Shown: positions 54,765 through 63,645, numbered from the stretch's first letter. The stretch: 64,000 bases of DNA from Burkholderia sp. MS389 (GCF_016899425.1 NZ_CP045994.1:2046001-2110000), one strand, 5' to 3'. Numbers and translations: made by a program. The notes: generated by a model from the sequence alone, not told the origin.

Positions 54765-55235
54765 ATGGGTCTTCTTTCGTTTATCAAGGAGGCGGGTGAA
54801 AAACTGCTGGGTCACGCCGATGCACAGGCAGCGGAAGATCCGAATGCCGCGAACCAGACCGCGGCCGATGCGATCAAGAATTACATCAACTCGCAAGGTC
54901 TCGACACGTCGAACCTGACCGTCGCGTTCGACGGCGCCTCGCGCACCGTCACGCTGTCGGGCAGCGTCGCCGATCTCGACACGAAGGCGAAGGTCAAGGT
55001 CGCGGCCGGCAACGTGCAGGGTGTCGCGGGCGTCAACGACGACGATCTGCAGCCGGACGATCCGGAAGTGCGGTACCACGACGTGAAGCCGGGCGACACG
55101 CTGTCGGCGATCGCCAAGGAAGTGTACGGCGACGCGAACAAATATCCGGCGATCTTCGAGGCGAACAAGCCGATGCTGTCAAGCCCGGACCGGATCTACC
55201 CGGGCCAGAAGCTCGTGATTCCGCCGCAGTCCTGA
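54765..55235 (+). CDS. Kbp-like BON-LysM protein
   Basis: Protein of 156 residues with a BON domain (about 29-90: ADAIKNYINSQGL, TLSGSVADLDTKAKVKVAAGNVQGV) and a C-terminal LysM domain (about 104-153: YHDVKPGDTLSAIAKEVYGDANKYPAIFEAN). The layout and the MGLLSFIKEAGEKLL start match E. coli Kbp (YgaU), a cytoplasmic potassium-binding protein. There is no signal peptide, which fits a cytoplasmic site in spite of LysM. AAGGAG lies 8 nt before the ATG. The terminator downstream is strong. Confidence 0.88.
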   Translation: MGLLSFIKEAGEKLLGHADAQAAEDPNAANQTAADAIKNYINSQGLDTSNLTVAFDGASRTVTLSGSVADLDTKAKVKVAAGNVQGVAGVNDDDLQPDDPEVRYHDVKPGDTLSAIAKEVYGDANKYPAIFEANKPMLSSPDRIYPGQKLVIPPQS

Positions 55236-55260
55236 GCATTCGCGCAGCACTGACGTAAAA

Positions 55261-55293
55261 ATGGCAGGCTATTCATTGGCCTGCCATTTTTTT
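55261..55293 (+). terminator. Intrinsic terminator of kbp-like gene
   Basis: ATGGCAGGC (55261-55269) pairs perfectly with GCCTGCCAT (55279-55287), followed by seven T. It separates the gene from convergent asparaginase. Confidence 0.93.
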
Positions 55294-55329
55294 ATGCTTT
55301 CTACGCGCCGCCCGAGCGGCGGCCATCGG

Positions 55330-56352
55330 TCACAGCGTGTCGAATACGCGTTGCAATGCGTCGCGATCGCGAATGCCGTTCGCGAGTGCGAGCATCAGCA
55401 GCACACGCGCCTTGAACGGGTGCAGCGAGCCCGCGCTCACGAAACCGAGCGCATCGTCGCTCGCGGCGCCGTTGCGCATCACGTGCCCCGAACCGACGCG
55501 CGACGCACGGACCACGGCCACGCCCGCGTTCACCGCATCGGCGAGCGCCGTCTGCAGCGTCGCATGGATCGACCCGTTGCCGGTGCCCGCGACGACGAGG
55601 CCGCGCACGCCGGCCGCGACGAGCGCGTCGACGGCCGTGCGCGTCACGCCCGCATAGCTCGCGACGACTTCGACCGGCGGCCAGGTCGCGGCGATCGCCA
55701 GTTGCGCGTCGCGCGTGCGCGTGACGCGGCGGGCGAATTCGACGCGGCCGTCCTGCACCCAGCCGAGCGCACCGAGCTCCGGTGACTGGAACGCGTCGAC
55801 CGCGTACGTGCTCGTCTTCACGACGTCGCGCGCGCCATGGATCCGGTTGTTGAACGCGACCAGCACGCCCTGCCCGCGCGCGGCCGGATGGGCGGCCACG
55901 GTCACCGCGTTCAACAGGTTCAGCGGGCCGTCGGACGACAGCGCGGTGGCCGGCCGCATCGCGGCCGTCAGCACGACCGGCTTGTCGCCCCGGACGACCA
56001 GATGCAGCGCGTACGCGGTTTCCTCGAGCGTATCGGTGCCGTGGGTGATCACGATGCCGTCGATGGCCGGATCGGCCATCAGCGCGTCGATCCGCGCGGC
56101 GAGCGTATTCCATAGCGGCAGCGCGAGATCCTTGCTGTCGATGCTGGCGACCTGCTCCGCGTCGATGCGTGCGACCGACGCGAGCGCCGGCACGGCGTCG
56201 ACGAGGAAATTGACGCCGAGCGCGCCGGCCTGATAGCCAGCCGTGCTGGCCGCGTCGGGCGCGGCGCCGGCGATGGTGCCGCCGGTGGCGAGTACGGCGA
56301 TGCGCGGCAGCGCCGCCGCGGACGAAGAGGATGCGGTGTTCGGTGTATTCAT
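55330..56352 (-). CDS. L-asparaginase, type II-like
   Basis: Asparaginase/glutaminase-fold amidohydrolase of 340 residues that makes aspartate and ammonia. The first catalytic Thr is Thr26 in ATGGTIAG (22-29), and the second active-site block is THGTDTLEETA with Thr, Asp and the SDGPLNLLNAV region. The N-terminus (Ser/Ala-rich, uncharged) has no signal peptide, so it seems cytoplasmic despite its type II-like sequence. Single gene. Confidence 0.9.
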   Translation of the reverse strand: MNTPNTASSSSAAALPRIAVLATGGTIAGAAPDAASTAGYQAGALGVNFLVDAVPALASVARIDAEQVASIDSKDLALPLWNTLAARIDALMADPAIDGIVITHGTDTLEETAYALHLVVRGDKPVVLTAAMRPATALSSDGPLNLLNAVTVAAHPAARGQGVLVAFNNRIHGARDVVKTSTYAVDAFQSPELGALGWVQDGRVEFARRVTRTRDAQLAIAATWPPVEVVASYAGVTRTAVDALVAAGVRGLVVAGTGNGSIHATLQTALADAVNAGVAVVRASRVGSGHVMRNGAASDDALGFVSAGSLHPFKARVLLMLALANGIRDRDALQRVFDTL

Positions 56353-56500
56353 GGCCGCGATTGTAATGGCTCGCGCCCGGCATCCGGTAGGTCCGGCGCG
56401 AACGCGCGCTGCGCGCGCCCCGTGTCATGGTTTGTCCCGATCGCCGGCGCGTGCGCGCCGTCAACGGCCATGCCGCCCCCCGCGTTATAGAAAGGCCGTT

Positions 56501-56529
56501 TTGGTGTTTTCACATTGATTTGCCATAAT
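56501..56529 (+). promoter_or_regulatory. Sigma70 promoter of psiF-like gene
   Basis: TTGGTG (56501-56506), 17-bp spacer, CATAAT (56524-56529). The transcript would start near 56536 and have an 88-nt leader. No PHO box is visible beside it. Confidence 0.68.
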
Positions 56530-56623
56530 CGGAGCGCGCGGCGCGATGCGACCCTGTTCACGTCGCGCCGGGCTTCGTGACGGCGTCGATATAAAACGCA
56601 ATTCACCCCATGGGAGTGTCGAA

Positions 56624-56914
56624 ATGAAAATCCAATCGCTCGTAGCCGCAGTGCTTCTCGGCGGCATGCTGGCTTCCCCCGCATTCGCGGCGAACAGCCA
56701 GCAGGACAAGATGAAGGCCTGTAACACGCAGGCAGCCGGCAAGACGGGCGATGAACGCAAGGCGTTCATGAAGGACTGCCTGTCGGCGAAGCCCGCGAAG
56801 GCGATGACGCAGCAGGAAAAGATGAAGGCGTGCAACACGCAGGCCACCGGCAAGAAGGGTGACGATCGCAAGGCGTTCATGAAGAGTTGCCTGAGCAACC
56901 AGCCGGCCGCCTGA
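56624..56914 (+). CDS. PsiF-repeat exported protein
   Basis: Periplasmic protein of 96 residues with a signal peptide (MKIQSLVAAVLLGGMLASPAFA) and two PsiF repeats of about 35 residues (QDKMKACNTQA-GKTGDERKAFMKDCLS and QEKMKACNTQA-GKKGDDRKAFMKSCLS), each with a Cys pair. E. coli psiF is a phosphate-starvation gene of unknown role. GGGAG precedes the ATG. Terminator downstream. Confidence 0.9.
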   Translation: MKIQSLVAAVLLGGMLASPAFAANSQQDKMKACNTQAAGKTGDERKAFMKDCLSAKPAKAMTQQEKMKACNTQATGKKGDDRKAFMKSCLSNQPAA

Positions 56915-56934
56915 GTTCCGGCGCTCCCGTCTCG

Positions 56935-56970
56935 AATGCCGCGCCCCGCTTCGGCGGGCGCGGCATTTTT
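56935..56970 (+). terminator. Intrinsic terminator of psiF-like gene
   Basis: AATGCCGCGCCC (56935-56946) pairs with GGGCGCGGCATT (56956-56967), followed by TTTTT (56966-56970). Confidence 0.93.
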
Positions 56971-57172
56971 ATATTCGTTGCACGCGCATCGACGCACGCA
57001 TTCCCGTTCTTTCCGCCCTGTTTTTCCGGCCTGCCGCCGCGGTGCCGTCACATGGTGCGGCAATTCGCCGCGTTTTCTTCTATGATGGCTGCAACGCGGC
57101 CCACCCAAGACCAAGAAGCGCCATCGGGCCGCCCTCGAGACGGACGCGCACGCGCGTCAAACGGAGGCTTGG

Positions 57173-57622
57173 ATGGCATGGAGACAACACCGCTGGTTCC
57201 GCCGCTGGCTGATCGTGATCGTGTTCTGGGCGGTGCCCGTCGCGATCATCGCCGTGCGCGAGATCCGCGAGGAAATGTCGTACAACAAGGCGGACCTGCA
57301 GCTCGCGCTGACCACCTGGCAGCTCACCGACGCGCAGCAGGCCGCCGGCGCCGCCGCGAAGTGCCACGGGGATCCTGACGAGGCGCGCGCGGCCGGCTGC
57401 CCGGCCGACGTGCTCGCCGCCAACGCACCGCGCCAGCAGGCGGCCCGCGACGAATACGTGGTGCGCCGCAATACGCTCGCCGGCTATCTGTGGCATGCGT
57501 TCGTCGGCTACTGGGTCGTCCCGGCCGCGTTCCTCTTCGCCTGCGGCGTCGTGATCGCGCTGATCCGCCGCGCGCTGCGCCGCCCGCCGATCAAGCCGCC
57601 CGTTCCGCCCGTCACGCACTGA
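57173..57622 (+). CDS. Unknown membrane protein with two TM segments
   Basis: I do not recognise this 149-residue protein. It has a TM helix at about 11-29 (RWLIVIVFWAVPVAIIAV) and a periplasmic loop of about 80 residues with two Cys that could pair (KCHGDPDEARAAGCPAD). A second TM is at about 105-128 (WVVPAAFLFACGVVIALI), and a Pro-rich C-terminus follows (RRPPIKPPVPPV). The topology is N-in/C-in. It stands alone between the psiF-like gene and the SYLF gene. AACGGAGG precedes the ATG. Confidence 0.7.
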   Translation: MAWRQHRWFRRWLIVIVFWAVPVAIIAVREIREEMSYNKADLQLALTTWQLTDAQQAAGAAAKCHGDPDEARAAGCPADVLAANAPRQQAARDEYVVRRNTLAGYLWHAFVGYWVVPAAFLFACGVVIALIRRALRRPPIKPPVPPVTH

Positions 57623-57881
57623 CACCGACGCACATCGACGCACACCGCAAGCGCCGCCGCTCTCCGCTCGCCCCTCGCGTTCGCCGCACGCCGGCCACGC
57701 GCGGGCCACGCGTCGCGCGTCGGCGTCGTTTCGTCCGTTGGCGCGCCGCGACATCCCCGCGCGATTTGACGCTTTTTCACACGGCAACGAAAAAAGGCCG
57801 TAATCCGCTGTGATATAACTGCCGACGTGATCCGCTCCTTGAGCGAGACTCACTCCGAACGTCATCCGATGGAGAACAACG

Positions 57882-58469
57882 ATGCAAAAACGGACTCTTG
57901 TGCTCAAAGCCGCCGCCGCGCTCATCGTCGGTAGCCTCGCGCTCACCGGTTGCACCACCACCCCGGACAAGCCGGACAACGCCGCGACCAACGCGTCGAA
58001 GCGTCAGTCGATCGACGCGAGCGTCGACGCCACGCTGTCGCGCATGTACTCCACCGTCAAGGGTTCGCGCGAGCTCGTCGCGAAATCGCGCGGCGTGCTG
58101 GTCTTCCCCGAAGTGCTGCAGGCCGGCTTCATCGTCGGCGCCCAGTCCGGCAACGGCGCGCTGCGCGTGGGCGGCAGCACCGTCGGCTACTACAACACGT
58201 CGTCGCTGTCGGTCGGCCTGCAGGCGGGCGCGCAGTCGAAGGCGGTCGTGTTCCTGTTCATGACGCAGCAGGCACTCGACGAATTCCGCAACTCGGACGG
58301 CTGGGCAGCCGGCGCCGGCGCATCGGTCGCACTCGTGAAGATGGGCGCGAACGGTGCGGTCGACTCCAACACGGCCACGGCGCCGATCCAGGTCGTCGTG
58401 CTGACCAACGCGGGCCTGATGGGCGACGTGTCGATCAACGGCACGAAGGTCACGAAGCTCAAGATCTGA
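57882..58469 (+). CDS. SYLF-domain (Ysc84-like) lipoprotein
   Basis: Lipoprotein of 195 residues with lipobox LTGC (Cys24) and a SYLF/Ysc84 lipid-binding domain (about 60-195: KSRGVLVFPEVLQAGFIVGAQSGNGAL; TSSLSVGLQAGAQSKAVVFLFMTQQAL). A B. pseudomallei protein of this family is the structural prototype of a bacterial SYLF domain. It probably binds phospholipid at the envelope. GGAGAAC precedes the start. The terminator follows. Confidence 0.9.
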   Translation: MQKRTLVLKAAAALIVGSLALTGCTTTPDKPDNAATNASKRQSIDASVDATLSRMYSTVKGSRELVAKSRGVLVFPEVLQAGFIVGAQSGNGALRVGGSTVGYYNTSSLSVGLQAGAQSKAVVFLFMTQQALDEFRNSDGWAAGAGASVALVKMGANGAVDSNTATAPIQVVVLTNAGLMGDVSINGTKVTKLKI

Positions 58470-58511
58470 CGTCGACGCACTGCCCGCGCGCATGGCGCGC
58501 GGGGCATGCGC

Positions 58512-58547
58512 AAACGGCGATGTCCTTGCGGGCATCGCCGTTTTTTT
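58512..58547 (+). terminator. Intrinsic terminator of the SYLF gene
   Basis: AAACGGCGATG (58512-58522) pairs perfectly with CATCGCCGTTT (58533-58543), with a T tract to 58547. Confidence 0.94.
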
Positions 58548-58592
58548 ATCCGCCCGCGACGCGCGCCAGGTCGGACAGGTTGCTCAGGCCGA

Positions 58593-59657
58593 TCAGGTCG
58601 TCGAATCGATCACCTTGAAGCGCGAGCGCTTCTGCGCGCGGATCACCGACTGGTACACGTCGACGTACTGCTGCGCCATCCGGCGCGACGTGAAGCGCTC
58701 CTCGAAGCGCTGCCGCACGCGCGCACGCGGCAGCAGATGCAGCCGGTTCACGGCGGCCACCGCGCTGATTTCATCCTCGACGATGAAACCCGATACGCCC
58801 TCGTCCACCACTTCGGGCACCGCGCCGCGGTTGAACGCGATCACCGGCGTGCCGCACGACATCGCCTCGATCATCACCAGGCCGAACGGCTCAGGCCAGT
58901 CGATCGGAAACAGCAGCGCATGCGCGCCCGACAGGAATTCGGCCTTCTCGTGATCGGCGATCTCGCCGATGTATTCGACATGCGGCAACGCGAAGAGCGG
59001 CTTGATCTCGCGGTCGAAGTATTCCTGGTCGGCCGCGTCGATCTTCGCGGCGATCCGGATCGGCAGCCCGCACTGGCGGGCAATGCGGATCGCAGTGTCG
59101 ACGCGTTTTTCCGGCGAGATGCGGCCGAGGAACGCGAGATAGCGCGGCTCGACCGGCTGCGGCATGTACAGCGTATCGGGCAGCCCGTGATAGACGGTCG
59201 TCAGCCATTTCGCCTGCGGCAACGGCTGGCGCTGCGAATTGGAAATCGAGATCACCGGCGCCGTGTTGAACGTGTCGAACACCGGTTGCTGCTCGGGCAG
59301 GTCGAGCCGGCCGTGCAGCGTCGTCACGTAAGGCGTTTCCTGCCGGTTGAAGACCGAGAACGAGTAGTAGTCCATGTGGAAATGGAGCACGTCGAAATCC
59401 TTCGCGCGGCGCGCGACCGTCTCCATCAGCAGCATGTGCGGCGCGACGCGGTCGCGGATCGACGAATCAAGCCGCAGCGCGCGCGGCCACACGGGCTCGA
59501 GTTTCGCCCGCGTCGTCGAATCGCCGCTCGCGAACAGCGTCACGTCATGGCCGAGCTCGACGAGCGCCTCGGTGATGTAGGACACGACGCGCTCCGTGCC
59601 GCCGTACAGCTTTGGCGGCACGGATTCGGTCAGCGGGGCGATCTGGGCAATTCTCAT
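58593..59657 (-). CDS. Glycosyltransferase family 4
   Basis: Retaining GT-B glycosyltransferase of 354 residues. The N-terminal acceptor-binding domain (MRIAQIAPLTESVPPKLYGGTERVVSYI, 1-28) is followed by the donor-binding domain with FLGRISPEKRVD and the EX7E motif EPFGLVMIEAMSCGTPV. It lacks a TM segment, so it is cytoplasmic or peripheral. It is a single gene upstream of the AAA ATPase and on the same strand; its sugar is not predictable. Confidence 0.86.
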   Translation of the reverse strand: MRIAQIAPLTESVPPKLYGGTERVVSYITEALVELGHDVTLFASGDSTTRAKLEPVWPRALRLDSSIRDRVAPHMLLMETVARRAKDFDVLHFHMDYYSFSVFNRQETPYVTTLHGRLDLPEQQPVFDTFNTAPVISISNSQRQPLPQAKWLTTVYHGLPDTLYMPQPVEPRYLAFLGRISPEKRVDTAIRIARQCGLPIRIAAKIDAADQEYFDREIKPLFALPHVEYIGEIADHEKAEFLSGAHALLFPIDWPEPFGLVMIEAMSCGTPVIAFNRGAVPEVVDEGVSGFIVEDEISAVAAVNRLHLLPRARVRQRFEERFTSRRMAQQYVDVYQSVIRAQKRSRFKVIDSTT

Positions 59658-59939
59658 GGTCCACGTCTCCTGTGTCGTGTCCGTTGCGGCACGGCCGGCC
59701 GGGCCGCGCTCGCGCGCGCCGTCCGTCTCCCTGCCGCGCCGGCCGGCGTGGGGCCAGCCGGATATCTCATTATTATTCGCGATCCCGACGAGCGGAACCG
59801 CAGGTCTTGCATTTTTTGGGGGTTGTTACAGACCGGATACATTCGACCGAGCGGGCCCGGCCGCCTCGCGTCGGGCCCCGGTCGGGCCGATCCCGCGCCA
59901 CCGGGCGCCGATCGCCACCCCGAGCACGCGATCGGGCTC

Positions 59940-61115
59940 TCAACGCGACGGCCACTTCCACGCCGGCAGGTCGCGCGAATCGGCATCGACGAGCGCGGTC
60001 GCGCCGAGCTGCTTGTCGAGCACCAGCGATTCGCAGCCGGCCTCGCGCTCGAGTGTCGCGATGAGCCGCGCCGCGTGCGACACGACCAGCACCTGCGAGT
60101 GCCGGGCCGCCTGCGCGATCAGGCGGCCGAGCGCGGGCAGCAGATCGGGATGCAGGCTCGTCTCCGGCTCGTTCAGCACCATCAACGCAGGCGGCCGCGG
60201 CGTCAGCAGCGCGGCCGCGAGCAGCAGGTAGCGCAGCGTGCCGTCGGACAGCTCGGCCGCCGCCAGCGGCCGCAGCAGCCCCGGCTGGCGCATCAGCACG
60301 TCGAAGCGGCCGCGGCCGCCCGGATTGTCGATCTCGACCGACGCGCCGGGAAACGCGTCGTCGATCGCCGCGTCGAGCGCCGCCGCGTCGCCGATTTCGC
60401 GAATCGTCTGCAGCGCGGCGGCCAGGTCGGCCCCGTCGTCCGCGAGCACCGGCGTATGGGTGCCGACGTGCGACTGGCGCGCTGGCGCCTGCGCATCGGT
60501 CCGGAAATGGTCGTAGAAGCGCCACGAGCGGATCCGTTCGCGCATCGCGATCATCTCGGGCGCGCCGGTCGGATCGGCGAACTCGGTCATCATGCTGTCG
60601 AAGCTCGCGACCGGCTGCGGAATCGTCCGCCAGTCGCCCGATGCGGTGCGCGCACGGATCTGCGCGCCCTGCCGGTCGACCAGCAGCGTGGACGGGCGCG
60701 GCACCGCGCCGCCCCAGATGCATTCGCGCTTGACCACCGGATCGAGCGCGAACTGCGAGCGGCTCGGCAGCGGCAGGCCGAGATCGATCGAATAGCCGAA
60801 ATCGTCGCACGCGAAGCCGAGCTTCAGGCTCACCGGGCCATTGCGCACGGTGCCCGTCACCGGCACGTCGCCCGCCAGCATCGCGCGCGAAAAGCGCTCG
60901 GGGCCGGCCCACAGCGTCGACGGCAAGCCGCCTTCGCGCGCGAGCGACGGGATCACGCGACCCTGTGCGGTATCGGCGAGCAGCCGCAGCGCGCGGTACA
61001 CGCTCGACTTGCCGCTGCCGTTCGGTCCCGTGACGACGTTGAGCGCCGCGAGCGGCACGATCAGCTCGCGCAGCGAGCGGTAATTGGCGATGGCGAACGT
61101 CTTCAGCGCGGTCAT
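59940..61115 (-). CDS. AAA ATPase (AAA_15/AAA_21, RecF/SMC-like)
   Basis: ATPase of 391 residues of the AAA_21 type. Walker A GPNGSGKS is at 30-37, an ABC-type signature-like LSDGTLRYLLLAAAL lies near 293-307, Walker B LMVLNEPETSLHPDL follows, and a switch His is in VVSHAARL. ABC/SMC-type ATPases of this kind often work with a partner effector in phage defence or DNA repair. The neighbouring gene encodes an MscS channel, 35 nt upstream on the same strand. Whether the two act together is inference. ATG 61115 is chosen. Confidence 0.85.
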   Translation of the reverse strand: MTALKTFAIANYRSLRELIVPLAALNVVTGPNGSGKSSVYRALRLLADTAQGRVIPSLAREGGLPSTLWAGPERFSRAMLAGDVPVTGTVRNGPVSLKLGFACDDFGYSIDLGLPLPSRSQFALDPVVKRECIWGGAVPRPSTLLVDRQGAQIRARTASGDWRTIPQPVASFDSMMTEFADPTGAPEMIAMRERIRSWRFYDHFRTDAQAPARQSHVGTHTPVLADDGADLAAALQTIREIGDAAALDAAIDDAFPGASVEIDNPGGRGRFDVLMRQPGLLRPLAAAELSDGTLRYLLLAAALLTPRPPALMVLNEPETSLHPDLLPALGRLIAQAARHSQVLVVSHAARLIATLEREAGCESLVLDKQLGATALVDADSRDLPAWKWPSR

Positions 61116-61150
61116 GGGAATGGGGGCGGAAATGGCAGGCCGGGCCGCGT

Positions 61151-62323
61151 TCAGCGGCCGTCGACAGCCTGCGGATCGGCTGCGGTGTTGGCCGCGGTAC
61201 TGGCGGCAGGCGAGCGCGCATGCGGCCGTTCGGGATTCGGCGCGGCCGGCGCCGATTCGTGCGGATACAGCTCCATCCGGCTGCGCGGCAGGCATTGCGG
61301 ATAGCGGTTCTGCAGATAGGCGATCAGCCCTTCGCGCACGCGGCAGCGCAGATCCCAGCACGACGACGAATCGGCCGCGCTGACGAGCGCGCGCAACTGC
61401 ATCGTGCGCTCCGTCGCGTCGGTCACCTGCAGCACCTGCACGCGGCCGTCCCACTCGGGCGCGGCATGGACGAGCCGCGCGAGTTCCTCGCGCAGCGGCG
61501 CGAGCGGCGTGCGGTAGTCGACCGACAGATACACGGTGCCGATGATTTCCGCGCTGCTGCGCGTCCAGTTCGTGAACGGGTTCTCGATGATCCACTGCAG
61601 CGGCACGACGAGGCGCCGCTGGTCCCACAGCCGCACCGACACGAACGAGCCGGTGATTTCCTCGATGCGCCCCCACTCGCCCTGGATCACGACCACGTCG
61701 TCGAGCCGGATCGGCTGCGTGAGCGCGATCTGCAACCCGGCGATCAGGTTGCCGAGCACCGGCCGCGCGGCGATACCGGCGACCAGCCCGGCCACACCGG
61801 CCGATGCCAGCAGGCTCGCGCCGACCTGCCGTACGTTGGGGAACGTCATCAGCGCGGCGCCGGTGCCGATGATCACGATCAGCACCATCACGGTCCGCAC
61901 GAGCACCTTGGCCTGCGTATGGACGCGCCGCGCCTGGAGGTTGTCGGCCGTATCGATCGGATGGGCCTGGATGATCGCGTCGCCGACGCCGGCCGCGAGC
62001 CGCACGAGCAGCCACGTGAGCGACACGATCGAGCCGACCGCGGCCGCGGTGCGCATGCCGCGCACGAACGATATGCCGTCGTCCGCCTGGACCCACAGGA
62101 ATTCGAGCGCCAGCAGCGCCAGCACGACGAGCGACGGCTTGTCGATGTAGCGCAGAATCGCGCTCATCAGCGGATACGGCTGCGCGATGCGCTTGACGAT
62201 GCGTGCGCCGAGGCGGTGCACGACCGTGACGACCAGTATGACGATGGCCGACACGAACAACGTGCCGAGCCACGAATGCAACGGCGCATCGGCGATGCGC
62301 TGCAGTTCCTCGATTGAAATCAT
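61151..62323 (-). CDS. MscS-family mechanosensitive channel
   Basis: Inner-membrane protein of 390 residues with four or five TM segments. The MscS pore helix region (VGASLLASAGVAGLVAGIAARPVLGNLIAG) has the small-residue packing typical of TM3, followed by the beta domain DVVVIQGEWGRIEEITGSFVSVRLWDQRRLVVPLQWI. The C-terminal cytoplasmic part runs to about 345, with a Pro/Ala-rich tail (345-390). It should gate on membrane tension. It is 35 nt before the ATPase gene. Confidence 0.9.
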   Translation of the reverse strand: MISIEELQRIADAPLHSWLGTLFVSAIVILVVTVVHRLGARIVKRIAQPYPLMSAILRYIDKPSLVVLALLALEFLWVQADDGISFVRGMRTAAAVGSIVSLTWLLVRLAAGVGDAIIQAHPIDTADNLQARRVHTQAKVLVRTVMVLIVIIGTGAALMTFPNVRQVGASLLASAGVAGLVAGIAARPVLGNLIAGLQIALTQPIRLDDVVVIQGEWGRIEEITGSFVSVRLWDQRRLVVPLQWIIENPFTNWTRSSAEIIGTVYLSVDYRTPLAPLREELARLVHAAPEWDGRVQVLQVTDATERTMQLRALVSAADSSSCWDLRCRVREGLIAYLQNRYPQCLPRSRMELYPHESAPAAPNPERPHARSPAASTAANTAADPQAVDGR

Positions 62324-62412
62324 CGGCGCCCTCGAGTGATGAAGCGCGCAGGCTTCGTCCTGGATGCGTCGGCGACGTCCGGGCCACGTGCGCGCCCGGA
62401 CACGGCGTCAGA

Positions 62413-62769
62413 TCAGTTGCCGCTCCTGCAGGGAAACGCCTTGCCGAGACCGAGCGACACCGCGGTGCTCGCGTTGTAGTCGGCCAGCTTCGGATTTTCC
62501 GCGATGTACTTGCGTACCGCGTCCGTCATCTGTTGCGCCCGGATGTCGGGCGGCAGGCAGAAGTACTGGCCGACGCGCGGCCCCGTGGTGCCGCCGATCG
62601 CATCGATCGTGTTGTAGACGCCGTCGGCGGCGCCTTCGATATAGGCCGCGCACGACGCCCGCGACTTGACGTCCGTCTTCGCGCACAGCCGGTCGAGATC
62701 CGCGCCCGTGAAAGCCGCCGCCGACAACGGCACGGCAAACGCCGCGGCACAAAACATTGCGCGCAACAT
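62413..62769 (-). CDS. Rap1a/Tai family immunity-type protein
   Basis: Exported protein of 118 residues with a signal peptide (MLRAMFCAAAFAVPLSAAA). The mature part has Cys residues expected to form two disulfides (LCAKTDVKSRASCAAYIEGAADGV; FCLPPDI; FPCRSGN). The CAxYIxGAxDG block marks the Rap1a/Tai family, whose founding members neutralise T6SS amidase effectors in the periplasm. No effector gene is adjacent, so it may be an orphan or have another role. Confidence 0.7.
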   Translation of the reverse strand: MLRAMFCAAAFAVPLSAAAFTGADLDRLCAKTDVKSRASCAAYIEGAADGVYNTIDAIGGTTGPRVGQYFCLPPDIRAQQMTDAVRKYIAENPKLADYNASTAVSLGLGKAFPCRSGN

Positions 62770-62891
62770 GGTGTTCCTTCTTATGTCAATGCGGCCGGAG
62801 ACCGCCTGCTGCCTTGGCCGGTGCGGCGCCGGACGCCCTGCTCCGGCCGGAAAGCCGGCCGGGCGGACACGCGCCGCCGCACCAAAAAACG

Positions 62892-63602
62892 TTATTTTGC
62901 ACTCTTTTGAGCATCTGCCGGCGTCGCCGCACCGATACGCGTCGTTCGCTTGCTCAGGATCTCGATCGCGTCCGGCGCGTTGTAGTGCTTCGCGAACTCG
63001 AGCGCGGTGATGCCGAGCTGGTTCTTCACCTGCGGATCGGCGCCCTGGTCGAGCAGCAGCGTGACCGTCGACGCATGGTTGCCGCGCGCGGCCATCATCA
63101 GCGGCGTCGTGCCGTTCGGCGATGCGGTGTCGATGTACGCGTCGTGGTCGAGCAGCACCTTGACGACCGCGTCCTGGCCGTTGGTCGCCGCGTAGTGCAG
63201 CGGCGCCCAGCCCTTCTTGCTCACTTCCGCGCCCTTGTCGATCAGCAGCTTGACGAGGTTGAGGTCGCCGTTCAGCGACGCGAGCATCAGCGCGTTTTCG
63301 CCGGCCTTGTCTTCCTTCTCGAGATCGACGTTCGGCGTCGTGGCGATCGCCGCCGCGACCTTGTCGGACTTCTCGCGTGCGGCGATCACGAGGAGCGGGT
63401 CGCCGTTCGGCGCGACCGTGTTCGGGTCGAGCTTGCCGCTCTTGAGCTGCTTGCCGATATCGGCGATGTCGTCGAACTTGACGGCCTTGACGATCGCGTC
63501 GAGCGACTCGGCATGCGCGCCGGCGGCGGCGAACAGGCCGCTCGCGACGAATGCGGCGGCAACGAGTGCGCGTTTGGGCAGATGGTTGGTCGGCTTCGTC
63601 AT
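62892..63602 (-). CDS. Exported ankyrin-repeat protein
   Basis: Protein of 236 residues with a signal peptide (about 1-31: RALVAAAFVASGLFAAAGAHA) and about five ankyrin repeats (66-98, 101-129, 131-161, 164-195, 197-217), with clear TPLxxAA cores (GTTPLMMAARG; APLHYAATNG). Periplasmic ankyrin proteins in bacteria are often linked to catalase or stress protection, but no such gene is adjacent here. ATG 63602 has AAGGAG upstream. Confidence 0.88.
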   Translation of the reverse strand: MTKPTNHLPKRALVAAAFVASGLFAAAGAHAESLDAIVKAVKFDDIADIGKQLKSGKLDPNTVAPNGDPLLVIAAREKSDKVAAAIATTPNVDLEKEDKAGENALMLASLNGDLNLVKLLIDKGAEVSKKGWAPLHYAATNGQDAVVKVLLDHDAYIDTASPNGTTPLMMAARGNHASTVTLLLDQGADPQVKNQLGITALEFAKHYNAPDAIEILSKRTTRIGAATPADAQKSAK

Positions 63603-63645
63603 TGTTGTGGGCTCCTTCCCTGGGTTGTCGGCTGCGCGCCCGTCG

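Noticed and set aside
58506..61304. Open frame of 932 codons on the plus strand
   Set aside because: It covers the reverse of the GT4 and AAA ATPase genes, is very rich in Arg/Ala/Gln, and crosses a terminator.
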